From Bacteroidota bacterium (GTDB lineage Bacteria; Bacteroidota; Bacteroidia; Bacteroidales; VadinHA17): 36,334 nt of DNA. Within the stretch, counting starts at the first letter, position 1. Every line of letters starts with the position of its first letter. The DNA lies in the NCBI GenBank assembly GCA_029552825.1, contig JAKPDL010000133.1, forward strand, positions 1 to 36,334, given 5' to 3'. The notes below the pieces were generated by a model, which saw nothing but the letters and a program-made list of their open reading frames with translations, was not told where the DNA came from and made no database searches. Positions 15,480 to 23,154 of the stretch are shown in pieces. Made by a program: the position numbers and the translations under genes.

Positions 15480-15896
15480 CTATTTACCTTTTTCCCTGGC
15501 TTTAATCTGACACATACATGAACCCGAAAGCCTGAAATTTTTATCAACCTTAACAGGTAACCCATCCCTTTCCCATTCAACCATTCCGCCTGCCATATTT
15601 GCAACATTGGTATATCCGTTTTTAACCATATACAGTACACATTCCCTGCTTTTGAGTCCCGCAGAGTCAGCAAATATCAATGTCACATCACATGGCAAAC
15701 TGTTATATAACTCTGTAAATCTGCTGAATGGTATGTAAATAATGTTATCCACATCAAACATTTTAAAACTTGTCATGTAACCTTCTCTTACGTCCACAAT
15801 TGTTGCACCCTCTTTACACATTCTGTAACATTCAGCAGGGGTGTAGTTCAAAACATTATGGGCAAAAAAGCCTTTTAACGAGTCATTTTTAATCAT
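15480..15896 (-). CDS. Rhodanese-like protein lacking the catalytic cysteine
   Basis: A 138-residue rhodanese-domain protein. The fold landmarks are visible: IVDVREG (residues 33-39) and GYTNVANMAGGMVEW (94-108). In the active-site loop the usual CxxGxRS reads DSAGLKS, so the catalytic Cys is Asp (residue 77). Instead there is Cys86 just after the loop and a C-terminal CMC pair (127, 129). It therefore cannot use the standard persulfide chemistry, but could carry sulfur or sense redox through the CxC. It overlaps the ArsR gene by 4 bp (ATGA), so translation is coupled. Cytoplasmic, with no signal peptide. Confidence 0.85.
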   Translation of the reverse strand: MIKNDSLKGFFAHNVLNYTPAECYRMCKEGATIVDVREGYMTSFKMFDVDNIIYIPFSRFTELYNSLPCDVTLIFADSAGLKSRECVLYMVKNGYTNVANMAGGMVEWERDGLPVKVDKNFRLSGSCMCQIKAREKGK

Positions 15897-16234
15897 AATT
15901 CCGAAAATTCTTTTTCATATTTTGATATCTTCATATCTGCAAAGTCACTTAACACCTTACGAAGCAATTGCCAGTTTTTCCAGTTAATACAGTATTTAAT
16001 TCTGGGCGCCTCAATGCTTCCCTGTATAAGACCTGCTTTCTGAAGTTCTGTCAGATGTTGTGAAACAGTTGAATCAGCCAATGGTATCACTTTTGATATT
16101 TCATTAAAGCAACAAGTGTCAAGCGATGCAAGATGTTTCAGAATAGAGACTCTCGCCGGGTGAGAAAGTGCTTTTGCGAATCTTGCAATAAGAATATCTT
16201 CATTGCTGTACCTTTCCTTCTTTGGTGATGCCAT
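15893..16234 (-). CDS. ArsR-family transcriptional repressor with Cys pair
   Basis: A 113-residue winged-helix regulator. The core SHPARVSILKHL (residues 24-35) and the recognition helix ADSTVSQHLTELQKAGLI (53-70) are typical of ArsR/SmtB. A CC pair at 41-42 lies near the start of helix 3, where arsenic sensors of the family carry their thiols, and C82 is in the C-terminal strand. A thiol, arsenite or persulfide signal is therefore plausible. It heads an operon with the rhodanese-like and octaheme cytochrome genes. A palindrome TTTCGTA-N4-TACGAAA lies about 30-50 bp upstream of its start, a likely self-operator. Confidence 0.87.
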   Translation of the reverse strand: MASPKKERYSNEDILIARFAKALSHPARVSILKHLASLDTCCFNEISKVIPLADSTVSQHLTELQKAGLIQGSIEAPRIKYCINWKNWQLLRKVLSDFADMKISKYEKEFSEL

Positions 16235-16264
16235 CTGCTTAAAAAATAGTTGATTATACTTTGT

Positions 16265-16282
16265 ATTTCGTAAAAATACGAA
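16265..16282 (-). promoter_or_regulatory. Probable ArsR operator
   Basis: TTTCGTA (16265-16271) and TACGAAA (16276-16282) form a perfect 7-bp inverted repeat with a 4-bp spacer, immediately upstream of the ArsR gene. A further half site TTCGTA is at about 16310. The -7-like TAttTTTA on the - strand lies within it, so binding would block the promoter. Confidence 0.6.
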
Positions 16283-16322
16283 AATGAAATCAACAACACA
16301 AACTTTTTATTCGTAAAAAATG

Positions 16323-17042
16323 TTAAAATGGAAACCTTTTTTTATTTATTGTCTCTGAAAATGCACCAATGTATCTGGTTATATAGAAGTCTTTAACTTT
16401 CCTTCTGTATTGCATAATAAACCTCGGATGTTCAAGGGGAATAATCTTATTAAAAAAACCATATTTTTCATTGATTTCTTTAAGAAACCTGTAATTTTTG
16501 CCGGTGCCCAGACAAAAACACACATCATTTTTTATACCAAAATCAAGCTGACGTTCAATATTTTCTACAATAAAATCATAAACCGCCCTTAAAAGATCAG
16601 GGTTATCATAGTAGTTGAAATTAATTTCCTTACCTTCTTTAGCGGTCAAGGTAAACCCGAGCGGACTCACAGCACTCAAATAGAAATGGGAAAAAAATCT
16701 ATTTACACCGCCAAATCTATCAATCATTTCATACACAAACTCAGATGAGAGTTCCCTTGACTCAGTCCCCTCCATAATAATTCCACACTTTTCCCATAGC
16801 CTTATCGTATCAGTAAATGTAATTCCGGTTATTCCGGCACCGAACCTTCCTGGATTGATACCAAGAATAATATTTCTCGGATTATTATCACTGTAAAACT
16901 TCCTGTAAAACTCTTCCACCACTTTCATAACCCGGGAATCCTTCCTGTAAGGGTTCATTATTGATATACCAGGTGGAAGAGTTTCTCTAATATCAAGATT
17001 CCTGTAAAATGCTATTATCCTGTCTGCCAGTGATGATGCCAT
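16323..17042 (-). CDS. SMUG2-type uracil-DNA glycosylase family protein
   Basis: A 239-residue soluble protein of the uracil-DNA glycosylase superfamily, SMUG2-like branch (sometimes DUF4918). The first active-site motif is LGINPGRFGAGITGI at about residues 80-94, with Asn instead of the usual catalytic Asp/Asn pattern of other branches, and the second motif is LEHPRFIMQYR near residue 208. Members remove uracil or related lesions from DNA. No operon partner is seen: it converges neither way and is 88 bp upstream-side from the ArsR gene promoter. Confidence 0.8.
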   Translation of the reverse strand: MASSLADRIIAFYRNLDIRETLPPGISIMNPYRKDSRVMKVVEEFYRKFYSDNNPRNIILGINPGRFGAGITGITFTDTIRLWEKCGIIMEGTESRELSSEFVYEMIDRFGGVNRFFSHFYLSAVSPLGFTLTAKEGKEINFNYYDNPDLLRAVYDFIVENIERQLDFGIKNDVCFCLGTGKNYRFLKEINEKYGFFNKIIPLEHPRFIMQYRRKVKDFYITRYIGAFSETINKKRFPF

Positions 17043-17104
17043 AAAATAAAAAATCAGGATCCATAAATATATGAATCCTGACTTAAAAACATGATTAATG
17101 CCAT

Positions 17105-17686
17105 TTATTTTTGAATCTTCACACAGCGTACTGAATACTTGTTTGTCTTTTCCGTGCCGTGCATATCTCCGATATCTTCTTTCCTCGATATATCGGCCAC
17201 GGGAGCATTGAATACCGTAAGATAACTGAAATATTCAGCATTGTTTTCGTCATATTCAGTTGATGTCCAATAATACCCGCTTTCGTCTATTTCTGTAAGA
17301 TTACCTTCATGATCCTGCATACCTGCAAGCTGAATGCTGTAAGCATTTGATTCATTAGGACGTGCTTTCATTGCCTCCTTAACTTCATTATTTGTAATAA
17401 GTGCTCTGAATTCATCACCCGTTGGAAGCCTCCAGCCATCAGGGCAGGCCTTCATAGCTGTTTTCCAGTCATAAAGCATCCCGTATTGCTGTATCGTATT
17501 AGGGTTATTATCAAAATAATAGGCCCCTCCGGGAGCTTTATACCTCAGGTTTTCAGCCATCCACACCATTCCCTGTATGGTAACAGTTTTGTAAACATTC
17601 CCATCGCGGGGATCCTTAAAAGTACCCTGGGCATTGACGGAAATATACACGGCTGATAATAATATTAAAACAAAAAATTTTTTCAT
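17105..17686 (-). CDS. FISUMP-domain secreted protein
   Basis: A 193-residue exported protein with a signal peptide (MKKFFVLILL to VNAQ, cleavage near residue 20) and one FISUMP domain (Fibrobacter succinogenes major paralogous domain). The hallmarks are DPRDGNVYKTVTIQGMVWMAENLRY-like start (seen in parts, residues 24-48), LYDWKTAMKACPDGWRLPT, and the closing SVRCVK. Such proteins are cell-surface or secreted in Bacteroidota and often in multiple copies; no enzymatic function is known. It has a -7 element TAtaTTTG on the - strand at 17754-17761. No operon neighbour. Confidence 0.85.
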   Translation of the reverse strand: MKKFFVLILLSAVYISVNAQGTFKDPRDGNVYKTVTIQGMVWMAENLRYKAPGGAYYFDNNPNTIQQYGMLYDWKTAMKACPDGWRLPTGDEFRALITNNEVKEAMKARPNESNAYSIQLAGMQDHEGNLTEIDESGYYWTSTEYDENNAEYFSYLTVFNAPVADISRKEDIGDMHGTEKTNKYSVRCVKIQK

Positions 17687-17753
17687 ATAGAAAATTATTT
17701 TTAACTCATTTTTCCCTCAAAATTCATACCATCTTTAACGGCTTAAGGAAATG

Positions 17754-17761
17754 CAAATATA
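17754..17761 (-). promoter_or_regulatory. Promoter -7 element of the FISUMP gene
   Basis: Reads TAtaTTTG on the - strand, 68 bp before the ATG. No good -33 element at the usual distance. Confidence 0.45.
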
Positions 17762-17901
17762 CTGTTAATATGAATAATAAACATTTAAAATTTCAAAATA
17801 TTATCAAATGCCAGCAAAAAAATTAACACCCTGCCTTATAACAGTTTATATGTATCTCCGGCAATCATTTATCATAAAATCCTAACCTGCAGAAAAATTC
17901 T

Positions 17902-17909
17902 TAATTTTG
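17902..17909 (+). promoter_or_regulatory. Promoter -7 element of the dCMP deaminase gene
   Basis: TAatTTTG lies 28 bp before the ATG at 17937. A TTG inside it (17907) is in frame with the gene, but as a promoter base it is not the start codon. Confidence 0.6.
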
Positions 17910-17936
17910 TACGTTTTTGAAAACCTGTTTTTCCGG

Positions 17937-18407
17937 ATGAAAAAGCCAGATATTCTCAAACCTTATGGCGACAAGCAGCCAGTTTTCGACAAACGTTATC
18001 TCGAAATGGCTCTTATCTGGGCAAAAAACTCATACTGCAAAAGACGCCAGGTAGGGGCGCTGATAGTTAAAGACAAAATGATTATTTCCGACGGCTATAA
18101 TGGCACACCGGCTGGTTTTGAAAATGTGTGTGAAGATGAAAACGGACTGACAAAACCATATGTTCTCCATGCCGAAGCAAATGCAATAACGAAGGTTGCA
18201 AAATCAAATAATTCGAGCGAAAATGCAACCCTTTATGTAACCAGCTCACCCTGCATGGAGTGCTCAAAGCTAATTATTCAGTCGGGGATAAAAAGAGTCG
18301 TTTACTGCGACATCTATCATAATACCGATGGACTCCACCTGCTTAAAAGAGCAGGTATAGAAATTGTTTACGTTGATCTGGAAAAAGATATTTATGAAAT
18401 ACAATAA
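17937..18407 (+). CDS. Deoxycytidylate (dCMP) deaminase
   Basis: A 156-residue zinc deaminase converting dCMP to dUMP for thymidylate synthesis. The zinc site is HAEANA (His78, Glu80) and PCMEC (Cys106, Cys109), in the usual order. The sequence also contains the substrate-side GYNGTPAG loop (residues 53-60) of the dCMP deaminase family, which separates it from cytidine and tRNA deaminases. The start is at ATG 17937 since the in-frame TTG upstream is part of the promoter. Its last 14 bp overlap the S41 peptidase gene, so the two are one operon. Confidence 0.9.
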   Translation: MKKPDILKPYGDKQPVFDKRYLEMALIWAKNSYCKRRQVGALIVKDKMIISDGYNGTPAGFENVCEDENGLTKPYVLHAEANAITKVAKSNNSSENATLYVTSSPCMECSKLIIQSGIKRVVYCDIYHNTDGLHLLKRAGIEIVYVDLEKDIYEIQ

Positions 18408-20022
18408 TCCAAGACGCAGTATATATCTTCCCATTATAATTGCTGTTTCTGTTTCACTGGGAATTATTGCCGGGTTACTCCTTCCCGGGAATAAAAGCGG
18501 AATTCTCTCCACCAGTATCCGTCCGAAGTATGACAAAATTCCAACATTGCTCAACATAATCAATTCAAGCTATGTCGATACGGTAAATATTCCAGAGCTG
18601 GAGGAATCTGCTATCAGTACTGTACTCAAGAATCTTGATCCTCATTCAATTTACATCCCTGCAAAAGACATGAAGCGTGCAAATGAACCGCTTCGAGGCA
18701 ACTTTGAAGGCATAGGCATTACATTCAACCTGCTCACCGACACTATTCTTGTAATAAGTACCATTCCTGGTGGACCGTCTGAAAAAGCTGGACTGATGGC
18801 AGGTGACAAAATAATATATGTGAATGATTCCCTTGTAGCAGGCGTTGGAATAACAGAAGATGGAGCCATGGGAATGCTCAGGGGCCCAAGGGGTACAGTG
18901 GTAAAAGTCAAAGTTTTACGCAAAGGCTCCGCCGGACTGATTCCATTTGAAATCACACGCGACAAAATTCCATTGCATACTGTTGATGTAGCCTATATGA
19001 TAAATAATAGCACAGGCTACATCAAAATCAACAACTTTGCTTTAAATACACACAATGAATTTACCGAGGCCCTTAAAGATCTTAAAAACCAGGGCTTAAA
19101 AAGTCTGATTCTGGACCTCAGGGGTAATGCCGGAGGTGTAATGGACCCGGCAATAAAAATAGCCAACCAGTTTCTTAAAAAGGGACAGCTGATAGTTTAT
19201 ACACAGGGACGAGCATTCCCTAGAAGCGAAGCCAGAGCTACCGGTAATGGACTCTTCGAAGAAGGAGAACTGGTTGTACTGATAGATGAATATACTGCCT
19301 CTGCCAGTGAAATACTTGCCGGTGCAATACAGGATAACGACAGAGGAACTATTATCGGACGCCGCTCTTTCGGCAAAGGACTGGTGCAGGAACCTATAAC
19401 TTTTTCTGACGGCTCAGGCCTGCGGCTTACAGTTGCAAGATACTACACACCCACAGGAAGATCTATTCAGAGACCATATAACCAGGGCAATGATAAATAC
19501 TACGAAGAACTGGCAAAAAGGTTCGAAAGGGGAGGTGAATCTTTCAGAAATGCTCTCGAAGATACTTCATTATTCAAAAATCTTCCAAAATACAAAACCG
19601 CAGGAGGAAAAACAGTATACGGAGGTGGAGGCATTATTCCAGATATATTCATCCCTATCGATACTACAGGCATATCAGATTACTTCATCAAAGTAAGAGA
19701 TAACTTCATCATAACCCGTTTTGCACTCAGATATACCGAAAACAACAGGGAGACTCTTCAGAAATTTACCTCAGTTAAAGAACTTGAAAACTATCTTGAC
19801 AGTCAGAAACTTCTCGAAAAATTTGTGCAGTTTGCAGCTGAAAACGGCGTAAAAAAAGAACCGGAAGGAATTAGAGCATCCGGTAAAATAATCGAGATAC
19901 AGGTTAAAGCCTATATTGCCCGCAATATTTTAGACAATAAAGGTTTCTATCCGATCTGGGAAAAACTTGATACAACTCTGAAGTTTGCAATTGAATATCT
20001 GACTGAGAAAGAAAAGCACTGA
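18394..20022 (+). CDS. S41-family C-terminal processing peptidase
   Basis: A 542-residue serine protease (Prc/CtpA type) anchored by one N-terminal transmembrane helix (residues about 10-30) and facing the periplasm. A PDZ domain follows at about residues 95-175, then the catalytic core: DLRGNAGG near 241, the nucleophilic Ser in TASASEILAG (near 303-305) and Lys328 in FGKGLVQE. Such proteases trim or degrade periplasmic proteins. Start at ATG 18394 (MKYNNPRRS) rather than the TTT-preceded ATG at 18364, because the latter overlaps the upstream gene by 44 bp. It ends 7 bp before the tRNA on the other strand. Confidence 0.9.
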   Translation: MKYNNPRRSIYLPIIIAVSVSLGIIAGLLLPGNKSGILSTSIRPKYDKIPTLLNIINSSYVDTVNIPELEESAISTVLKNLDPHSIYIPAKDMKRANEPLRGNFEGIGITFNLLTDTILVISTIPGGPSEKAGLMAGDKIIYVNDSLVAGVGITEDGAMGMLRGPRGTVVKVKVLRKGSAGLIPFEITRDKIPLHTVDVAYMINNSTGYIKINNFALNTHNEFTEALKDLKNQGLKSLILDLRGNAGGVMDPAIKIANQFLKKGQLIVYTQGRAFPRSEARATGNGLFEEGELVVLIDEYTASASEILAGAIQDNDRGTIIGRRSFGKGLVQEPITFSDGSGLRLTVARYYTPTGRSIQRPYNQGNDKYYEELAKRFERGGESFRNALEDTSLFKNLPKYKTAGGKTVYGGGGIIPDIFIPIDTTGISDYFIKVRDNFIITRFALRYTENNRETLQKFTSVKELENYLDSQKLLEKFVQFAAENGVKKEPEGIRASGKIIEIQVKAYIARNILDNKGFYPIWEKLDTTLKFAIEYLTEKEKH

Positions 20023-20029
20023 TTCCTAG

Positions 20030-20101
20030 TAGCCCATGACGGAATCGAACCGTCGTTTACAGACTGAGAATCTGCCGTCCTAACCACTAGACGAATGGGC
20101 C
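20030..20101 (-). tRNA. tRNA-Glu (CUC anticodon)
   Basis: On the - strand the cloverleaf is complete: acceptor GGCCCAT/ATGGGCT (with a G-T first pair), D stem GTC/GAC with loop TAGTGGTTAG, anticodon stem GCAGA/TCTGT with loop TTCTCAG, anticodon CTC at positions 34-36, and T arm GACGG-TTCGATT-CCGTC. CTC reads GAG, glutamate. The 3' CCA is not encoded. It lies between the S41 peptidase gene and the ABC operon; the 117 bp after it hold nothing I recognise. Confidence 0.92.
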
Positions 20102-20219
20102 GTTACTGACCGGTTGCGAATTTTTTCAATCTATTGCCGGCCTTTTCAACAGGCTGCAAAAATAAATATTTTAATTAATAATCCAATAAATGGAATGTGT
20201 GTACTTTTTAATCCAGCCC

Positions 20220-20930
20220 TCAGCCTCCAAGTGCCCTGAGTAACTCTTTCTCCAGGTTTTTCAGGTAATCAGAATTCAGTGAGCGCTCTTCAATAGGTAC
20301 TCCTATTTGCTTCTGGGTAACAATCTCAACAGGCGCCCTGCTGAAAACAACTATTTCATTGCCCAGCAGCAAAGCCTCATCTACATCGTGTGTTACAAAA
20401 ATAACAGTCCGCCTGTCTTCCTGCCATATCCTTGAAAAGGTTTGAATCAGATTCAACTTAAGCTTGATATCCAACCCTTTAAGCGGTTCATCCATTAAGA
20501 TAATGTCTGAAGGATAGGCAAAAGCTCTTGCTATTGAAACCCTCTGACGCATACCTCCGCTCAGTTTCGCCGGGTAATAATCTGCAAAATCCTCAAGCTC
20601 AACCAGACTGATAAACCTGTCGGTTATCTTTTTCCTCTCTTCCGGTAATAGGTTTCTGTCAAGAACAAATTCAATGTTTCCCCTCACACTCTTCCAGGGA
20701 AGTAAACGAGGCTCCTGAAAAATATATGAAACAATCTTCCCGTCAAAACCTGCAAGTGTCCCGCCATCCGGTGGGATTATTTTACCAAGAATATTCAGCA
20801 AGGTTGTCTTGCCACATCCCGAAGGACCAAGGATACATGTTATCATACCCTCCGTAAAACTGATGCTGAAATCCCTGAAAATTTCAACTTCACCATATCT
20901 TTTATGCAGACCTTTTACCTCAAGGGTCAT
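20220..20930 (-). CDS. ABC transporter ATP-binding protein
   Basis: A 236-residue ATPase of the taurine/sulfonate/nitrate-type importer group. Walker A GPSGCGKTT (residues about 35-43), Q-loop, signature LSGGMRQRVSIARA, Walker B DIILMDEP and the H-loop VTHD are all intact. It is the last gene of the importer operon, two bases after the permease stop. It energises uptake across the inner membrane; the substrate is set by the lipoprotein gene upstream. Confidence 0.9.
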   Translation of the reverse strand: MTLEVKGLHKRYGEVEIFRDFSISFTEGMITCILGPSGCGKTTLLNILGKIIPPDGGTLAGFDGKIVSYIFQEPRLLPWKSVRGNIEFVLDRNLLPEERKKITDRFISLVELEDFADYYPAKLSGGMRQRVSIARAFAYPSDIILMDEPLKGLDIKLKLNLIQTFSRIWQEDRRTVIFVTHDVDEALLLGNEIVVFSRAPVEIVTQKQIGVPIEERSLNSDYLKNLEKELLRALGG

Positions 20931-20932
20931 AC

Positions 20933-21688
20933 TTATGCCCTCCAGATAATAAGTTTTCTCTCACTCCAGCGGATAACCTTCTCAAAACCATAGCTGATAA
21001 CCACTGCAATGATAGTCCAGGCAATCACAACATCAACATTAAGAAAAGTCTGTGCATTTTGCATAAGCGTGCCGATGCCATATCTGGGATGACTAAGCAC
21101 CTCGCCAGTTATTATTGCCCTCCAGCCTATTCCCATAGCACTCGAGGCTCCGCTGATAATAAACGGCATTATTGCAGGTATGTAAAGTTCCTTCACAATT
21201 CTGGCGTTCTCAACTCTATAAAACTTTGCCATCTTCACCAGGTCACGGTCAACGCTTTTGATACCATCAGAAACGTTTGTACAGATAAACGGAAACATGG
21301 TAAGCATTGCTATAAATACCGGAACTGTTCCAGGTGTCAGCCATATAAGGGCAAGAAGGATAATTGCAATAATCGGTACCGACCTGATGGTAACCAGCAC
21401 AGGTCTGAGAAATGCATCAACGTAAGGATTGACACCGGCAGCTATACCAGCCAGCAAACCCAGAAAGAAAGAAACAATGAATCCCGTAAGACTGCGAAGA
21501 ATGGTAGTGCCTACTGTCACTAAAAACCTGTCGTCAACAAAGAGCTTCAAAGTGGTTAACAGCGTTTTTTCCGGTGAAGGAAGAACAAATTCTGAATTGA
21601 AATAAAGTGAAAAAAACTTCCAGGTAACCAGAATAATGATTACCGAAACAAGACTCACATATTGCCTACTGGTAAATGAAATTTTCAT
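20933..21688 (-). CDS. ABC transporter permease
   Basis: A 251-residue inner-membrane protein with about six transmembrane helices and the EAA-type loop (RVENARIVKELYIPAIMPFI-like, near residue 165) that contacts the ATPase. The start is set at ATG 21688 with GGAGG about 10 bp upstream; a TTG at 21706 is in frame but a poorer candidate. The gene overlaps the end of the substrate-binding protein gene by 23 bp, so they are translationally linked. Family: SsuC/TauC/NrtB-like. Confidence 0.9.
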   Translation of the reverse strand: MKISFTSRQYVSLVSVIIILVTWKFFSLYFNSEFVLPSPEKTLLTTLKLFVDDRFLVTVGTTILRSLTGFIVSFFLGLLAGIAAGVNPYVDAFLRPVLVTIRSVPIIAIILLALIWLTPGTVPVFIAMLTMFPFICTNVSDGIKSVDRDLVKMAKFYRVENARIVKELYIPAIMPFIISGASSAMGIGWRAIITGEVLSHPRYGIGTLMQNAQTFLNVDVVIAWTIIAVVISYGFEKVIRWSERKLIIWRA

Positions 21689-22643
21689 CCGGTACTTTAC
21701 CTCCAACTATATCCGGATTCATCCGGTAAAACACACTAAGATATTCGTTAACTTCTTTTTTTACATCTTTTGCCCTTGCAAATTTAAGATTTGAAAGCGG
21801 AATCGCATTGAATGCCGACTCGTAATCGGGCAGAATGCCATATTTGACAATCAAAGTTGCTGCACTGTCGGGATAAAGGTTTACCCAGTTTGTTGAAGCC
21901 TCATACGATGACAGAAGCTTTTCTGTAATATCCCTGTTGTTTTTGAGCATCTCCTCCTTTGCCATAAAGGCTGTTTCAGCAATTGGAATTCCTTCAAATT
22001 TAGCCCACTCCTCATTGAGCGAAAAAATTCTTCTTACAGATCCGTTTCTTTTCATAACCATGCTTGCAAGTGGTTCGGAAAGGACCGCCAGCTCAGTCCT
22101 GCCGGCACCAACAGCATTTGCGAGGTCAACATGTGTCGGAAAGCTATAATCGAGTGTTATCTCTTTTTCAGGATCAATGCCATTTTTTCTGAGGAGATAT
22201 CTGAAAAGTTCATCTGGAGTCATACCGCGTGCCATGACATGAACCCTTCTGCCACGGAGGTCGTCCCATCTTTTAACCGTGCTGTCGCTTCCAACAAGAT
22301 AGAGCGTACCCCATACAGGAACGGCAACAAGTTTGTAACCAAAACCTTTATTATAAATAATTGCGGCCATGGTAGTAGGCAGGATGGCAAAATCAGCAGT
22401 TTTATCAATCATCATTTTCCGTACCTGCATGGGTTCATCAAGGATAGTTGCTTTCACGTTATATGGCCCCCCAGAATTCAAGCTGTCAATCAACTTTATC
22501 ATTCCCATTGACGATGGACCTTTAAGAGTGGCAATAGTATAAACTCCTGATGAATCTTTACGGGTTACATTACTCCTGCACTCGCACAGAAGAAATAGAA
22601 CTAAAGAAAACAACAGTATTAAAGAAAGATATTTTTTTACCAT
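21666..22643 (-). CDS. ABC transporter substrate-binding lipoprotein
   Basis: A 325-residue solute-binding protein, probably lipid-anchored: the signal (MVKKYLSLILLFSLVLFLLCEC) ends in a lipobox-like LFLLC. The fold is like NrtA/SsuA/THI5 binding proteins, with the pattern of two lobes and DFAILPTTMAAIIYNKG, ELAVLSEPLASMV motifs. Ligands of relatives include sulfonates, nitrate, and thiamine precursors; none can be read here. It heads the importer operon (with permease and ATPase) and is divergent from a TM1266-like regulator and TonB receptor, which suggests that the receptor and this importer handle the same solute. Confidence 0.85.
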   Translation of the reverse strand: MVKKYLSLILLFSLVLFLLCECRSNVTRKDSSGVYTIATLKGPSSMGMIKLIDSLNSGGPYNVKATILDEPMQVRKMMIDKTADFAILPTTMAAIIYNKGFGYKLVAVPVWGTLYLVGSDSTVKRWDDLRGRRVHVMARGMTPDELFRYLLRKNGIDPEKEITLDYSFPTHVDLANAVGAGRTELAVLSEPLASMVMKRNGSVRRIFSLNEEWAKFEGIPIAETAFMAKEEMLKNNRDITEKLLSSYEASTNWVNLYPDSAATLIVKYGILPDYESAFNAIPLSNLKFARAKDVKKEVNEYLSVFYRMNPDIVGGKVPDENFIYQ

Positions 22644-22663
22644 ACTACTTAAAATTCCGAGAG

Positions 22664-22695
22664 CAAAGCTATTTATTTTTTGATACTTAATTCAA
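22664..22695 (-). promoter_or_regulatory. Promoter of the ABC importer operon
   Basis: On the - strand, TTG (22695-22693), a 21-bp spacer and TAgcTTTG (22671-22664) match the Bacteroidota consensus, with the ATG 20 bp downstream. Confidence 0.6.
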
Positions 22696-22794
22696 CTTCA
22701 AAAGTTACTTTTACAATCAGTCCATGCCTGTAACACCGCCAAAATTTATTGTTATAATAAATCTGAAAAAGGTTTAGCAAATAAAAAATAATTC

Positions 22795-22802
22795 TATATT
22801 TG
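22795..22802 (+). promoter_or_regulatory. Promoter -7 element of the TM1266-like/TonB unit
   Basis: TAtaTTTG, with TTTA about 18 bp upstream as a weak -33. Transcription should begin near 22808, just before the structured leader. Confidence 0.6.
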
Positions 22803-22817
22803 CATCGCAAAAGTTAA

Positions 22818-22871
22818 CACCTGTTACTAATCCGCGAAGCGGGATTTATTCCGCTCAAGGAGCTACAGGTT
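22818..22871 (+). promoter_or_regulatory. Structured leader RNA, possible riboswitch (class unknown)
   Basis: A closing stem ACCTGT/ACAGGT (22819-22824, 22865-22870) encloses a GC-rich hairpin on ATCCGC-GAA-GCGG and a small GCTC-AAG-GAGC stem, forming a three-way junction. It lies wholly between promoter and start codon, followed by an unusually strong GGAGG ribosome site at 22894-22898. I could not match it to a known riboswitch, so this is a candidate only. Confidence 0.4.
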
Positions 22872-22907
22872 CAAACAAAACAAAAATCTGATCCGGAGGT
22901 AATTCTG

Positions 22908-23153
22908 ATGGAAAAGAGAATAGGAACAGCAATAATTCTGGTAGAAAACCGCAAAAGCGTTCAGCGACTCAACGAAATCCTTTCAAACCATTCCGACATT
23001 ATAATAGGACGGCAAGGACTTAACCGGAGTACAGGCCAAAGTATCATCTCTCTTGTTCTTGAAGGAACTACCGACCGGATCAGTTCCCTTACTGGCCATC
23101 TGGGCCGGCTGAAGGGTATCCAGGTAAAATCGGTACTCCTTAAAAATAAGTGA
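22908..23153 (+). CDS. TM1266-like putative regulator (iron-only hydrogenase system family)
   Basis: An 81-residue protein of the small ACT/NikR-C-like family typified by Thermotoga TM1266, found with [FeFe]-hydrogenase maturation genes and annotated as a putative regulator. Visible features are the IGTAIILVENR start, the GRQGL block and the GxxxxISLVLEGTTDRISSLTGxLGRLKGIQVKS pattern that defines the fold (short beta-alpha-beta units). There is no DNA-binding domain, so it may sense a ligand. It is one base from the TonB receptor gene and shares its leader. No hydrogenase genes are in the window. Confidence 0.75.
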   Translation: MEKRIGTAIILVENRKSVQRLNEILSNHSDIIIGRQGLNRSTGQSIISLVLEGTTDRISSLTGHLGRLKGIQVKSVLLKNK

Positions 23154-23154
23154 T

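Noticed and set aside
17907-17936. TTG start for the dCMP deaminase 10 codons upstream
   Set aside because: The TTG is inside the -7 promoter element TAatTTTG, so it cannot be in the transcript's coding part.
21059-21523. Open frame opposite the ABC permease gene
   Set aside because: Cys/His/Lys-rich translation without any family pattern; complementary to a well-supported gene.
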